From Adiantum capillus-veneris (Eukaryota; Streptophyta; Polypodiopsida; Polypodiales; Pteridaceae), in contig CM043955.1 in NCBI GenBank assembly GCA_014529385.2, positions 135,296,108-135,360,107 on the forward strand: a stretch of DNA of 64,000 nt, given 5' to 3'. A program made the position numbers and the translations under genes. A model generated the notes under the pieces. It was not told where the DNA came from and made no database searches. It saw nothing but the letters and a program-made list of their open reading frames with translations. Position 1 is the stretch's first letter; every line of letters starts with the position of its first letter. Below, piece by piece: positions 31,170-42,034 of this stretch.

Positions 31170-31974
31170 AGACGAAACTTATATAGGAGAACCCTTTCCA
31201 GAGGACACGCTTGAACCATTAGAATGGACACACATTCTAGCAACCCTAGATGTTTGTGCAATTCCGGATGGTCCCACAACGAAATTTTGCGACAAGGACG
31301 GGTACGACGTGGTTCCGTACTTCATGCTGAGAACTACACTCGAAAAAGAAACTGAAAAGAACGATACACTGGAAAAGGAAGATGAAGAAGAGGTGTTTCA
31401 CGACATTCCCGATCATCCAGAGTGGGGAAATGAAGCAGACAACGAGTCAACGGACAATTCAAGGGGAAACGAAGAAACTATAACGGATGTCCGATTTTAT
31501 GATTTTCCGAACCAAACTAAACAACGCCAGAAACGCTATAGAGCAAAGAGAAAAACAAAGGGGGTTAGAACCAATCCGATGCCTAGAATAAGAGGAAAAA
31601 ATCAATTCCTAATGCTAGTAAAGGCGGAAGATTGTGTTAAGGACAAGATTTCTGGAAGAATGAGAGGCAATGAGCAAAAGAGCTTACGAAAAGACAAAAG
31701 AAGCTCAAGAAATCAAGTTCAAAGGAATGAAACGAAAACTGAAACAGAAAAATCAGAAAAGAACAAGCGCAACAGAGAACACATGGAGTCCAAGTTAGAA
31801 CGTAGAAACAAGTACAGAGAGCTCAAGAAAACTCTGAAAGAAGTTTGGACGACAGAAATTGTGAGTGATCGAGGCACACATTTTATAAATGAAGTGATAG
31901 AGATCCTTCTAGATGAATTCATGGTAATCCATAGGAAATCTGTAGGCGGAGAAACTATTTTGTGGTGTGCGTAG
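31168..31974 (+). pseudogene. Protease-RT linker of C fused to an integrase fragment
   Basis: 'EDETYIGEPFPEDTLEPLEW', 'TKFCDKDGYDVVPYFML' match D. An acidic then very basic region ('RQKRYRAKRKTKGVR', 'KNKRNREHMESKLERRNK') ends in 'ELKKTLKEVWTTEI'. Element F has 'KLKQTLKEIWKTEM' at the same place, followed by its RT. In C the next residues are 'VSDRGTHFINEVIEILLDEF' plus 'MVIHRKS', which is integrase core with the second catalytic Asp. The join is at about 31860. Homology to integrase ends at about 31944; the last 10 codons are foreign. Confidence 0.8.
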
Positions 31975-32297
31975 TGCGGGTATGCTCGTGCTTCTGTAGG
32001 GTGCTATGAAAAAGACCTTCTTTACGTGACATCGATAGACCCTTGGAAATTACTTTCTACTCTCTTCTCCTTAGCTTCTCTATATTTCTCTCTATCTCTC
32101 TTCCTATCTCTTTCTCTCCACTAATAGGCATTAGGTTGGACAACTTTTAACGATATCATACCTCAGAATGGAGGCAAAGTAATCCCTCGAACACGGAGCT
32201 GCTGTGAAGAGATGCTGTGCAAGAAGCACAATAAAAAGATCTTCTTCATAGCACCCTACAGAAGCAAGAGCACTCTCGTACTACGCACAACACAAAA
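31958..32297. mobile_element. 340-bp inverted-repeat (MITE-like) element
   Basis: Arms of about 65 bp, 31958-32026 and 32232-32297, are inverted copies with about 10 mismatches; both begin TTTTGTG(G/T)TGTGCGTAGT and share GCTTCTGTAGGGTGCTATGA. The middle is pyrimidine-rich (32070-32120). No clear target duplication. It abuts the truncated end of element C. Confidence 0.7.
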
Positions 32298-32791
32298 CGA
32301 TGGCTACATTCACAGCCATAACTCTTTATCTAGACTCAAAACGATGGCTACATTATGAATATGTATATAGATTTGTGTATACATATATATTTGTTTATGC
32401 ATGTATGTAGGCAGTAAGTACGGGAGCATAGCACCCGAAGGTTAGATGCTTCCTCTTGGGTGCAATCCTTTTTTAATCGTGGTGTTGCGGTCATTGATCC
32501 ACTCATGCATGGATTACCACAATGTACCTTTGGTTTTACCACGGTTGAGACTGTGATGATATCTAAAGAGGTGCAGTTGACCTTTGGCACTACTAGCCTC
32601 TACTTAGGTCTACTAGTATGTATATGTATCTATGTGTTTGTGTGCTAATATGCTTGTGTATGTATTTATAGATAAATGAGTAGGGTGGAAAGTTTAATCT
32701 TATATTGCTCTTTGTAATGTAGATGTCCAGACGAGAGACCAACTAGTGGGGAGCAGCCATCTAGCTCTTCTTTTGGTTGGTTCACATCCAG
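32298..32791. other. Spacer with short tandem duplication
   Basis: AAAACGATGGCTACATT occurs at 32294 and again about 43 bases later. TG/TA-rich sequence (about 32350-32410 and 32610-32660). No gene seen. Confidence 0.45.
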
Positions 32792-32796
32792 GTAGG

Positions 32797-32865
32797 TGTT
32801 GGGGTTGGAGCCTATGGGGGATGCAGCCTGAGGGCCATGGCGAGATAATGAGCAGCAGTAGAAGA

Positions 32866-32957
<92 letters not shown>

Positions 32958-33132
32958 CAGAGAAAAATCACACGCTACACTAATTTTTATTAATGGAATC
33001 CTTTACATAGCCTTTGGAAGATGATGTCTACCTCACCTTTTTCCACATGCAAACTCAACTAACTAATGGTCTATACCTGCATGCCTTGAGACTTGTTCTC
33101 ACGGGCTGACCAATAAGGGCTTGAACCCAACA
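32797..33132 (-). repeat. 3' LTR of TRIM-like element
   Basis: 336 bp, nearly identical to 34278-34616; most difference is in microsatellite length. Confidence 0.93.
32869..32954. repeat. (GA)n microsatellite in TRIM LTR
   Basis: About 43 GA units; the second LTR has its own at 34351-34437. Confidence 0.97.
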
Positions 33133-33150
33133 ATCCCCCCCTCAAGCCCG
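33133..33150 (-). other. Polypurine tract of TRIM-like element
   Basis: Plus-strand ATCCCCCCCTCAAGCCC; on the minus strand a GAGGGGGGGAT run next to the LTR. Confidence 0.8.
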
Positions 33151-33355
33151 AACTGGACAAGCAACTCATGATACCTCGAGTTTTTGGTATACTCGTCAAC
33201 AGTGAGTTTTAGGTTTTCTCACAACCAAGGATTTCTGGTTTATCCATAACCTGGTGCTATGTCAGTAACCCCCCCTTGAACAGATAGGGTGTAGGGCAAA
33301 ACATTAGCTACCAAAAGTATTGGAGTTTTTGGTTCACTGCCAAACCTTACAAAAA

Positions 33356-34102
33356 CTATGACACTAAATTGGAAAAAAACAGTTGATGAAAAAACTTGTA
33401 TTGTGGTCTCGAAGGAGATTCTTCTTCGTTCTGGCAATTGTCGATGTGTTTGAACATGTTGTAAAGCTTGCTTGGCACTTGGAATATGCCTATGCACCAC
33501 ATGTATTGCAAATGCAAGCTATCACCTTCTTGATCTTCAATACCAAATAGGTCTTCAACGATCATATTCCCAAGAACCTGCCTTGATTTGACACTCACTG
33601 GCACATGATGCATGTCATACACCTTTGCTTGGGATGACCAAATGGTTATACCATTGGACATGTTACTGAGCAAAAAACTTGAGAAGAGTGTCTTTGTAGA
33701 CCACCGTGGATATGTTAGATGCTAGCAAAAACACGTGCAAGGTCACCAAACCAATTGCATGCAAAACTGCCAATTTTTGCAACTTTTATGTTCTCAATTA
33801 CCTTAGCTAAGATTGCATACGTGTTTACTGCTCACGCCACCAAAAGCAGGGAAGCTCCAGTCCTGGGTTTTGATATGCAATGATTTGTTGTTCGCCGTCG
33901 TTACCTTGCTTATCTACTAGGAGCACCGGGTAGAGGATGTGAGTAAGTTGCTCGAGGGTGTGAATATGCCCTTGCTCAAATCCAATTGAGTGGCCAATGT
34001 AAAAAGCAGTGTGAAATATGAAATGGCGAATTTCTGTAAAAAGAACAAGTAGTGGCGGCGATGGCGTGGATGACGATCTCGCTTGCAGCAGGCTGAGACC
34101 AC
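33356..34102 (-). other. Short frames inside the TRIM-like element, unidentified
   Basis: Minus-strand frames of 105 codons (33356-33673) and 61 codons (33917-34102) are the longest in the interior. The first reads 'VYDMHHVPVSVKSRQVLGNM' and 'NMFKHIDNCQNEEES', with ordinary protein-like composition. It is not a retroelement protein I know; a captured host exon is possible but unproven. Confidence 0.3.
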
Positions 34103-34261
34103 CGAACTAGGAGATGCAGTAGTGTCGAAAACTACTTCTTAGGCCAAGGCGATCTTGCTGCTGCCAATTACATGCAAGAACTCGAAGGACGATCTGCTCC
34201 AATCTCTCTGCATAAGCGGCTTCTCCCACGCGCGAAATCAAACCAGGGCCGAGATCGGGAA

Positions 34262-34275
34262 GAGCTCTGATACCA
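34262..34275 (-). other. Primer-binding site of TRIM-like element (initiator Met)
   Basis: TGGTATCAGAGCTC on the minus strand, two bases after the LTR: the standard plant tRNA-iMet PBS. Confidence 0.92.
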
Positions 34276-34277
34276 GT

Positions 34278-34348
34278 TGTTGGGGTTGGAGCCTATGGGG
34301 GATGCAGCCTGAGGGCCATGGCGAGATAATGAGCAGCAGTAGAGAGAA

Positions 34349-34440
<92 letters not shown>

Positions 34441-34616
34441 GCAGATTAAAATCACACGCTACACTAATTTTTATTAATGGAATCCTTTACATAGCCTTTG
34501 GAAGATGATGTCTACCTCACCTTTTTCCACATGCGAACTCAAATAACTAATGGTCTATACCTGCATGCCTTGAGACTTGTTCTCACGGGTTGACCAATAA
34601 GGGCTTGAACCCAACA
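34278..34616 (-). repeat. 5' LTR of TRIM-like element
   Basis: 339 bp with TG...CA ends; GA run at 34351-34437. Confidence 0.93.
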
Positions 34617-34621
34617 GTAGG

Positions 34622-36529
34622 CTCCCACCCGGGGTGGCCCACCCAGGGTGGACATTGCCTCCAGTGGACCCGAGTCTTGAGTTTAGAGACCAACTGCCCG
34701 ATCATGCACGTACATTGAGGACGCTTTGTTAGCTAGATTTCCAAATGCCCCCGATCAACGTTTTTCACAACAATGGTTGGAGGGCTACATAAAGACATTT
34801 TTGAAAAACAAGCAATCCAATGTGCGGCACGCAACAGCCAACCAGGTCAAAGATATAGACAAAAGTTACCGTGGTAACAACATGGCAAGCGTAGAGTGGG
34901 AGTGGGAAATTCAATAAAAGAGCGATCAACCTGCGAGCGAGAGGCTCATCATACAGACAACAATGCGAGGCTCACGCAAGACAAACTCCCACGCACTATG
35001 GCTCAGGAGGCAAGGGAGCTTGGAAGGATAAATATGTAAGATTAATTGAATTATAATGTCGATCGGTGATTATAAAGATTGTAGTTGATGATTTAATATT
35101 GTTATTGCTACTTAGGTAAATATCACTCTCTCTCTACCTAGAAGAGAGATGGTCAAGTATCGAGAGCGACATATAGAATTTGATACTTGGCGATGGTTGT
35201 TAAAAAAAAAACCACATCTCTCACGAGAAATTTGACACGGCGGTTGGATCACTACAAGCAGTAAGTTTAAACAAGTAATTTTGTATCAATTGTTTTGAGC
35301 TGTTGATAATTGTTTAATTTGGTTTGGGTTTATGTAGAGTCAAAGTGATCAAACATACGTGCCTCTGGATGACAACGAGATAGAGGAGGATTAGATACAA
35401 AAATATTTTGTCCAAGCTTTCGTAAAGTCCCAATGTGGCACAATGTATATACAACTATTTACTTTTTATTGTAACTTTTTTAAATAGCTGATCTTCTACA
35501 TATTAAATTTTCAAGGTAAAGTAAATTCAATTTCAATTCTTTGGTATTTTTTATACTCTTTCAAAAAACAATTGATGTTTCATTGTTTTATGTAGGTCAA
35601 AAGTAAAGGTGCTCATTATTTTGGGTGGCCCAAATGAGCACCTTTATTTTTGAATTGGCGTGTAGCGACAACTGGTGCGGTAATACGGTAATACAGGCGG
35701 GTATATTGCCGCGACTATTACCGTGCTTATTGCCACTACCGTGTCCATAGCCATGGTTATTGCCGCACCCACAAATTTTTCTCTTTCCTTTTTCCTTTGT
35801 TTTTCTGCGGCAATGTTAGCGGTAGTGGACAACTCTTCTTATAGTGAAATGGTATAAACTACCCTCTAGTCAAATTTTAGCCCCAAAGGACCAAAAGGTA
35901 CATGGATCACTATTCATGTTTGACAACATTTTGGCATGAAACTTTGCGAACCTGGTTCTCTATACCCTGTAGAGGTCAATTGTCAACCCTTTTTGAGTTT
36001 GGATCTTTGAAAGTTCAAAAACCCTAGTTTTTGGTCAATGTCTAAAGATTTTGCAGGTTTTGTGCAATTTCTTGATTGTGAGTGTGTTTTCACTATCAAT
36101 TTCACACCAAAGTTGTGGATTCTAATGCTAGGAATCACTCTTAACCTAGTGGTATCAGTCTCTCGTCAAACTCTTACAGAGGTACATGAATCATAATCCA
36201 TATTCCTCCATTAATCTCTTAGGATGAAACTTTTTAGTTTACTTTTTGTGAGTTTGGTAATCTTCATTTGTATCAATTTTTTTTATTTTGATCAACTTTC
36301 AAGATATGACCATCAAAGTTCCCAATTTTCAGAGTTACAGTCTCTTTTACCAAAATATAGTTTTTGATAGTTTTTACCTATTAACCTTTCAACCCAATTT
36401 GATGGTAATGGTTGTTACTTACCCTACTTCTAGGTACTAAAATGAATCTAAGAACAAAACCAGACAAAATAATGAAATTTGAAGGTGAAATGGATAATGG
36501 AACAATACTTTCAAAGCATCAAGAGAAAT
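34622..36529. other. Spacer with one unidentified open frame
   Basis: No recognised gene. A plus frame from about 34708 to 34917 ('EDALLARFPNAPDQRFSQQW', 'NKQSNVRHATANQVKDID') is protein-like but not assigned. The rest is AT-rich; around 35680-35780 are short GCGGTAAT/ATTACCG repeats. Confidence 0.35.
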
Positions 36530-36753
36530 GTAGAATGAAATGCTTTTCGCATCTCAGTCACAACTCCCTATGCCTATTAAGAGTAGATCTAGCAAGTCCT
36601 CGACTTCTAGCCTCTATCAGGCACTAAACCCAACATCTAGCTGCTTGACTACTAAGGTGTAAAAGGAATGTGTATCAAAATTTATAGAAAAGAAGGCTAA
36701 TACTACAACTAGGTCACTCACCACCTAAGGATCACTCCCCGATAATGTTGCCA
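36530..36753 (-). mobile_element. Second E-type fragment: leader and PBS
   Basis: Aligns with 22926-23136. The PBS remnant at 36736-36753 reads TGGCAACATTATCGGGGA on the minus strand, 13 of 18 to the tRNA-Asp complement. Confidence 0.7.
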
Positions 36754-36754
36754 A

Positions 36755-36965
36755 TGTTAGTGGATTGCCGCAATCGAGCATCTACAACATAGCTGTCTGG
36801 CACTAAAATAATTTCAATACTCATGAAAGCGACTGGGATGGAGTACGGAGACTCTTTGAGGGTGTCAATATAAAGAAGTGAACCTATGGAACTAATCTAT
36901 CACCAGCACTAGCAAATCTATCACTCTATACTCTAGAAAATCTGCATATGTCCTGTCTCACTACT
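36755..36965 (-). repeat. LTR fragment of second E-type element
   Basis: Copy of 23138-23345 (TGTTAGTGGATTGCCGCAAT...). Similarity stops at about 36965. Confidence 0.7.
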
Positions 36966-36985
36966 CTAGGTCATCACATCATTTC

Positions 36986-37166
36986 GTCGAACAAATAAAC
37001 TTGAAATGCAACAAAACTTAACGAGGAGGTATAATAGGCCTAGGGGCACCATCCTAAAACTTTGGAGGTCATCTGTTGTCGAACAAATAAACTTGAAATG
37101 CAACAAAACTTAAAGAGGGGGTATAATAGGCCTAGGGGCACCATCCTAAAACTTTGGAGGTCATTT
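36986..37166. repeat. 92-bp tandem duplication
   Basis: GTCGAACAAATAAACTTGAA starts at 36986 and again at 37078; the units differ at only a few positions, so the duplication is fairly recent. Confidence 0.93.
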
Positions 37167-37790
37167 GATAGGGTATCAAAATCCCGTTCCACCATGGTTG
37201 AGGTCATGGAAATTGCAATAGAAATATCGAGAAAGGTCACCCTATGGTCCATGAACACTCTCCTAAGGGCGAAATGTCAACAAAAGACAACCATTTTTGT
37301 ACTCAAAACTACAGATTTAGCTCACAGATAGGCAATTGCAAACCACAAAAAATTTGAGAATGATTACACTTAAATGAAAGAATAAGAGACAAGGAACACA
37401 ATGCACTTTTTGGAATTGAAGTTTGATTTACCAGAAGCTGAGAAAAATAGATTACAAGATGCTGCTGAGTTGCCGCTCTTAGTCGTACGTTCAAAGCTCT
37501 TCCAAAACTTTAGATAATGATATAATAGGTGTGTTAGAACTATAAAAATTGAACCTTATACCTAGGGCTTCTCATTTGGCCAATGGTCAACTTACAAGAC
37601 TTTTAGTTCAGGATAAAAGAATTACAACTTGAAGTGTGCAACAGGGCGGCTAAATAATTATAACTCCTCTTTTATATAAGGATTTTCCAAAAAAATAGGA
37701 ATATATAAAAATCATGGCTTTGTGGTAGTGCAACAGCAGACTAGGAGTATGTCAGTTGGATAGTGCTGCTAACAGAGACTCTCTATATGA
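37167..37790. other. Spacer without recognised gene
   Basis: AT-rich; short frames only. Confidence 0.4.
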
Positions 37791-37925
37791 AAGATTAGCT
37801 TAGCATATGTTCTTACACATGACAACCTTGCAAACCTTTTCACAAAGGCTCTACATTGTGAGAAGTTCTAAGATTTTTGCAAAGATTTGGAAGTTACTCC
37901 CATTTGTGGGTTGATCTCAATCCAC
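37791..37925 (+). pseudogene. Ty1/copia RNase H C-terminus remnant
   Basis: 'KISLAYVLTHDNLANLFTKA' then 'LHCEKF' is the conserved end of copia RNase H (usual '(Y/F)VP..DQLADLFTKAL'). TGA at 37788 upstream and TAA after 'EKF' break it. A copia LTR start follows within 65 bases, as expected for the 3' end of an element. Confidence 0.78.
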
Positions 37926-37987
37926 AGAGCATGGTACTTTCCTATACATGAGTGCAAGTGCATGTTCACCACATCTCTCCCACAAGG

Positions 37988-38065
37988 ATTTGTTACCATA
38001 TTATGGTAGTGATGTGTGTGAACACACTTAGTACCATTGGGGAATTTTCCTCCCTCTTCATTAGG
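37988..38065 (+). repeat. Copia LTR 5' fragment
   Basis: TGTTACCATATTATGGTAGT and the following 60 bases align with the start of the element G LTR (39943). Similarity then fades. Confidence 0.65.
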
Positions 38066-38331
38066 GACAAAAATGCCTCAAAAAGGGTTGTGTAAGTAAT
38101 TGGTTAACTTGCTAATTAGCATAGTTGTTGATGGTCAAAACAGCTCCAAATTTGACCATTTTGGGTATTCAAAGCATATCTACGTGATTTAAAGCATATC
38201 TAAGTACATATCTCAATGTATAAAAAAGGATATCATTTTTACACCATTCTTTTGTGGTTCAGCTCGAAGTTTGTCCTCATTCAAGTGACTTGGTGACAAA
38301 CAATTAATTCTCCCAAATTTTAATGACTTCA

Positions 38332-38407
<76 letters not shown>

Positions 38408-39099
38408 CTCCCATGACCTTTTGTTTGAATCTTTTCACCTTCATGAGATTTCCCTCCGCTTTTCTAATGTTAATAGCTCTGCTAGTATTGTTAGCTCCAT
38501 AATACCTTTTACTCTATAATTTGCACTTCTTGCAATGAATAATACATTTTCCAAGAAGTTCAATTTGCAAGACAAGGAGATTTATTTTACAATAGCTTGA
38601 ATAAAAATAGATTGTGGGAGTGATGATTAGAGTGAAAGTTCCTTCTGCAACTCATCCTTAGCAATGACTTTTTCTAGTAGGAAGCTATACGTGGAACTAA
38701 TGCGATGGAGCTCAAACAAGGCAATAGAAGGGGTGTCAGAATGCTTAAAGTTATCCCTTTGCATGGTGCAGGATGTGGAAGAAATGTGCTAAGGGAGCCC
38801 AAAAGAAGCGATAGAAGGGGGTGTGAGAATGCTAAAACTACTCCTATCACATGTGTGGGACGTGGACAAATTTAGAGCACTTTGGGGTTGAAACATGCAC
38901 GTGGGGGTGGCAGGTACTTATTTTCAAACTAAAAAATGACCGTTGGTGCTACGTGGCACCAATGGATGTATGCCACTAAATCAAACAATAACTTGTATGG
39001 ACAGTTGGGTATATAAAACTTGAACACGTGTTCATTTTCGACCCACCACAAAACTCTCCCCTTTCTTTTCGAGCATTACTCCAACCTCTCACCCTAGAC
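38066..39099. other. Spacer with (TC)n microsatellite
   Basis: TC repeat at 38335-38404 (35 units). No gene; two related phrases around 38700 and 38800 (AAGCRATAGAAGGGGGTGTGAGAATGC type) indicate a local duplication. Confidence 0.5.
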
Positions 39100-39510
39100 C
39101 TGCATGACGCGGTAACAATGTCTTGTACTTTCTTAAACCCCTATACGCACTTTGTTTAGGCCAACTTCCTCACTCGGGTCTCCCCTTGCTTCCTAGACCA
39201 TGCGAGAGCAGTGGTTTTGGATTTCAAGAACCCCACACTTTGCTTCGTTCAAACCAACTTCTTCACTCGGTTCCCCCGCTCCCGCACGATGTGATAGCGA
39301 GACTGTTTGGGATTTCAAGAACACCCCATTTGCTTTGTTTGGGCTACCTTCCAGTCTCCCCTTGCACGACATGATAGTAATGATTTAGGAATACTAGTAC
39401 CTCCCCCCTCGCTTTGTTCTGACTGTTGGACTCTTCTCGGTGACATCTCTCATGATGTGATAGAGGTATTTTATAAATTTAAGATGAAATACCTTCCTTG
39501 CTTCATTTGA
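39100..39510. repeat. Degenerate tandem repeat, period about 81-93 bp
   Basis: The phrase (A/C)CTTTGCTT(C/T)GTT... recurs at about 39148, 39236, 39329, 39410 and 39494, accompanied by CACGATGTGATAG and GGATTTCAAGAAC phrases. Five diverged units. Overlapping open frames here are by-products. Confidence 0.75.
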
Positions 39511-39942
39511 GCAAGATTATTCTATGGCCCAGCACTTCAATCTTCAACCCCCTCCTGCAAATCAACTCTTGCTTTCTAGCTGTTGGTTTTCTCCCAGTTG
39601 TCTCACATGGCTAGAACATACCTAATATCAATCCAATCCACAAGAAAAAATTCAAGATTAGCAAAGCCTAGACTATCCTATATTAAGATAAATTAGAGGT
39701 AATGACAATCTCACTACCACTCTTTCATATTGTTCTAACTCTCTCAATAACTCAAAGTAAAATGCTAACTTTCACATGTTGCAAAATTTGATGTTTATGA
39801 TATCACGGATTCATTTTGAATGCCCAAAAATCCCAAAAATGACTCGCTACATGCCCTGTTCCGACACTCAGAGAGGGCGCTAGGAACCAAGAAAGGCCTT
39901 TGGAGGCACTATTTTGCATGGCACAATAGAGGGGGTAGTGAC
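39511..39942. other. Spacer upstream of copia element G
   Basis: No gene recognised. Confidence 0.4.
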
Positions 39943-40168
39943 TGTTACCATATACATGTAGTAGTGATGTATGTGAACACACTAGGACCACCGAGGCATT
40001 TTTCCCTCTTTAGGAGGTTTTTTCCCCCGTGCATTGTATATACGCCTATAACTCTAGGGCTCTCTATCCTTCCATTGTAGACTAAGTAATACACTCTCAG
40101 TTGTGTGCCTTGAGCTTCCTTTGTCTTCTCCAAGATGTGTGCATTTCTTTGCAACCCTAATTCCAACA
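39943..40168 (+). repeat. 5' LTR of copia element G
   Basis: 226 bp, TGTTACCATA...TTCCAACA. TATA-like TGTATATACG at about 40025-40035. The 3' part aligns with 52614-52773. Confidence 0.82.
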
Positions 40169-40170
40169 AT

Positions 40171-40182
40171 TGGTATAAGAGC
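40171..40182 (+). other. Primer-binding site of element G
   Basis: TGGTATAAGAGC, 11 of 12 to the initiator-Met PBS TGGTATCAGAGC. Confidence 0.85.
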
Positions 40183-40515
40183 ATGTTGTGTCCTCCTAGG
40201 CTTAGTCGCCAGCATCTCCAGCACACGCCTGCCCACTTTCTCTGATCTTAGTTAGCTTTGGAAAGCGTTCGCAGGTCGACAAAATTTTTGGGTGAGCTTG
40301 TAGAGCTTAGTCTTCTCAGATTTCCGATTTGGGCTCATTTCGGCCTCCGTTTCCACTACAACCAGGTATGAACAAGCAATTTCATCATTTTGTGCAGAAT
40401 TTTGTCAATGCCAAATACTGCATAAAAGGTCCCATACTGTCTACTATGGGCTGTGCTATATAGCACGTGCTAATCTCACTCAGTCTCTCCTCATTTTGGG
40501 AAGTTTTCACATCAG

Positions 40516-41388
40516 ATGGAGGAATTTTCCGTGGCTGGCAACAACACAAATGTGTTCAAGATGTTTGTTGATGAGGACAGATTGGATGGGGACAATTACC
40601 CTATGTGTGCTTACATGATGCAACATATTCTTGTGTGAAAGGGTGTTTGGAATATTGTGTAGGGCATTGTGTAGGGCAATGCTGAGGATGTTATAGGTCT
40701 TGCTACAAGGATTGTTTCTATTAGAGTTGTTTTGCCTACAACAGAACAAGCTCGTTGAGATGTAAAGGATGCATAAGATCATGCATTAATTGCGTTGTCT
40801 GTGAAGCACACCACTACTCCTCACATTCCTTCAACAAAATCTACAAAACAGGCTTGAGATATTTTGGCTGGTCTTTATGCAAGTCGCAATGAGGCTAAAA
40901 TTGCTTTGCTGCATAATGAGCTGGAATCGAAGATTATGCACGAGGAAGATGATATGGACACTTTCATTTTTGGTGTCAAGGATAACAATGAGAAACTTAT
41001 TTTTGCAGGTAAAGTCATTTTAGATAGTTCCCTTGTGAAAACTATTCTTGATACCTTACCATATTCATACCAAACTTTTGCTAGTACTTGGAGACTGATG
41101 ACCCAAGGAAATCCTCAAGTTGTCAAGTTTGATTCATTATGCACATTGCTGTTACAAGAGTCACTTTCTAGAAAAAATAGGACTAGGCAGCGTGCAGTTG
41201 AACATGCTTTTATTGCTTCTCAAAGAAAGGGTGGTAACAACGATGCAACCACTTATTATGGTTCCACTGTGAGTGGCAAAACTTTTGTTCCTAATGATTC
41301 TACTAGCAGCAATTTGTCTAGAAATTCTGGTGATAATAAAGCTAATAATCACTTGATCAAGCCGTGTCCTAAGTTGAAGGCAAAATAG
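40516..41388 (+). pseudogene. Copia gag of element G
   Basis: One frame from ATG 40516 with several early stops (TGA/TAG in 'ILV*KGVWNIV*GIV*GNAED') and an open part 40864-41388. 'DRLDGDNYPMCAYMMQHILV' corresponds to the 'L.G.NY..W...M' start of copia gag; 'YASRNEAKIALLHNELESKI' and 'LDTLPYSYQTFASTW' match the capsid (UBN2-type) domain. No zinc knuckle is preserved. Confidence 0.82.
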
Positions 41389-41775
41389 GCTAAGAAGAAA
41401 GAGAAAAATTCCACTGCAAATGCTGGTTCCACTACAAATGCAACCATTGTTGAGTCTTCTGTAAAAGGAGACTGTGATGTTGATGTTGATGCAGAATGGT
41501 CTTTTAGTGTAGAGTGCACTTACAATCTTGTTGTCCATGATGCATGCGTGTCAATTGCTGCAAATTCACATGTGTGGTATTTCGACAGTGGTGCTACAAA
41601 AGCACATCACCTCACATCGTGGATTGTTCACCTCTCTCGAGTCTATCCCTTATGGGAATTTAGTCACTTATGCCAACAATGCCTCTTATCCAATTTAGGG
41701 GTTTGGAAAGATTGTGCTTACTGCTGCAAATGGTAGTTCTTTCACACTTCTTGATGCACTTTATGTACTTGGTAT
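41389..41775 (+). pseudogene. Copia protease of element G, interrupted
   Basis: 'SHVWYFDSGATKAHHLTS' is the copia protease active site (DSGA; Asp codon at 41584-41586), normally 'W..DSGAT.H'. A frame change near 41690 leads to 'LTAANGSSFTLLDALYVLGI', the strand before integrase. Element H begins inside the following codon. Confidence 0.82.
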
Positions 41776-41938
41776 TGAGGCGGTCCGGGGAGGGCAACAA
41801 GAAGAGTGGCCTCTAAGCACCCTTCTAGGCTCCTGTGCTGCTCAATTCGATTGGGGTTGGAAAAAACACACACAAACCCGCAATCTAACCCTACACAAAT
41901 TTGGGGCACCACCTAGTTTTGGATGCGAACTAGGACGC

Positions 41939-42034
<96 letters not shown>

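Larger units (their letters stand above)
24250..31945 (+). mobile_element. LTR retrotransposon C (5' LTR, leader, gag, protease; rest deleted)
   Basis: A relative of D with homologous LTR end, PBS, leader layout, gag and protease. After the protease-linked domain the sequence jumps to 29 residues of integrase core and then stops, so RT, RNase H and most of integrase are missing, and no 3' LTR was found. The 5' limit is approximate because the start of the LTR has no second copy in the window. Confidence 0.82.
32797..34616 (-). mobile_element. TRIM-like non-autonomous LTR element
   Basis: Two LTRs, 32797-33132 and 34278-34616, start TGTTGGGGTTGG and end AACCCAACA. They are flanked by the 5-bp duplication GTAGG (32792-32796 and 34617-34621). 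On the minus strand the right LTR is the 5' LTR: it is followed after two bases by TGGTATCAGAGCTC, the initiator-Met PBS, and the left LTR is preceded by a G-rich polypurine tract. The 1145-bp interior has no gag or pol. Size and structure fit TRIM/SMART-type elements, here with a GA/CT microsatellite inside each LTR. Confidence 0.93.

Noticed and set aside
32746-33024. Open frames encoding RERERE/SLSLSL polymers at GA/CT runs (also 34155-34508, 41714-42189, 46928-47359, 55867-56126, 61895-62168)
   Set aside because: These are dinucleotide repeats that happen to be open in all frames; no other coding evidence.
35640-35832. Minus-strand frame rich in Ala/Val/Ile
   Set aside because: Arises from short GCGGTAAT-type repeats; no domain or supporting context.
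39123-39388. Pro/Leu-rich frames of 62-83 codons
   Set aside because: They sit inside an 81-93 bp degenerate tandem repeat and are open in two frames at once.
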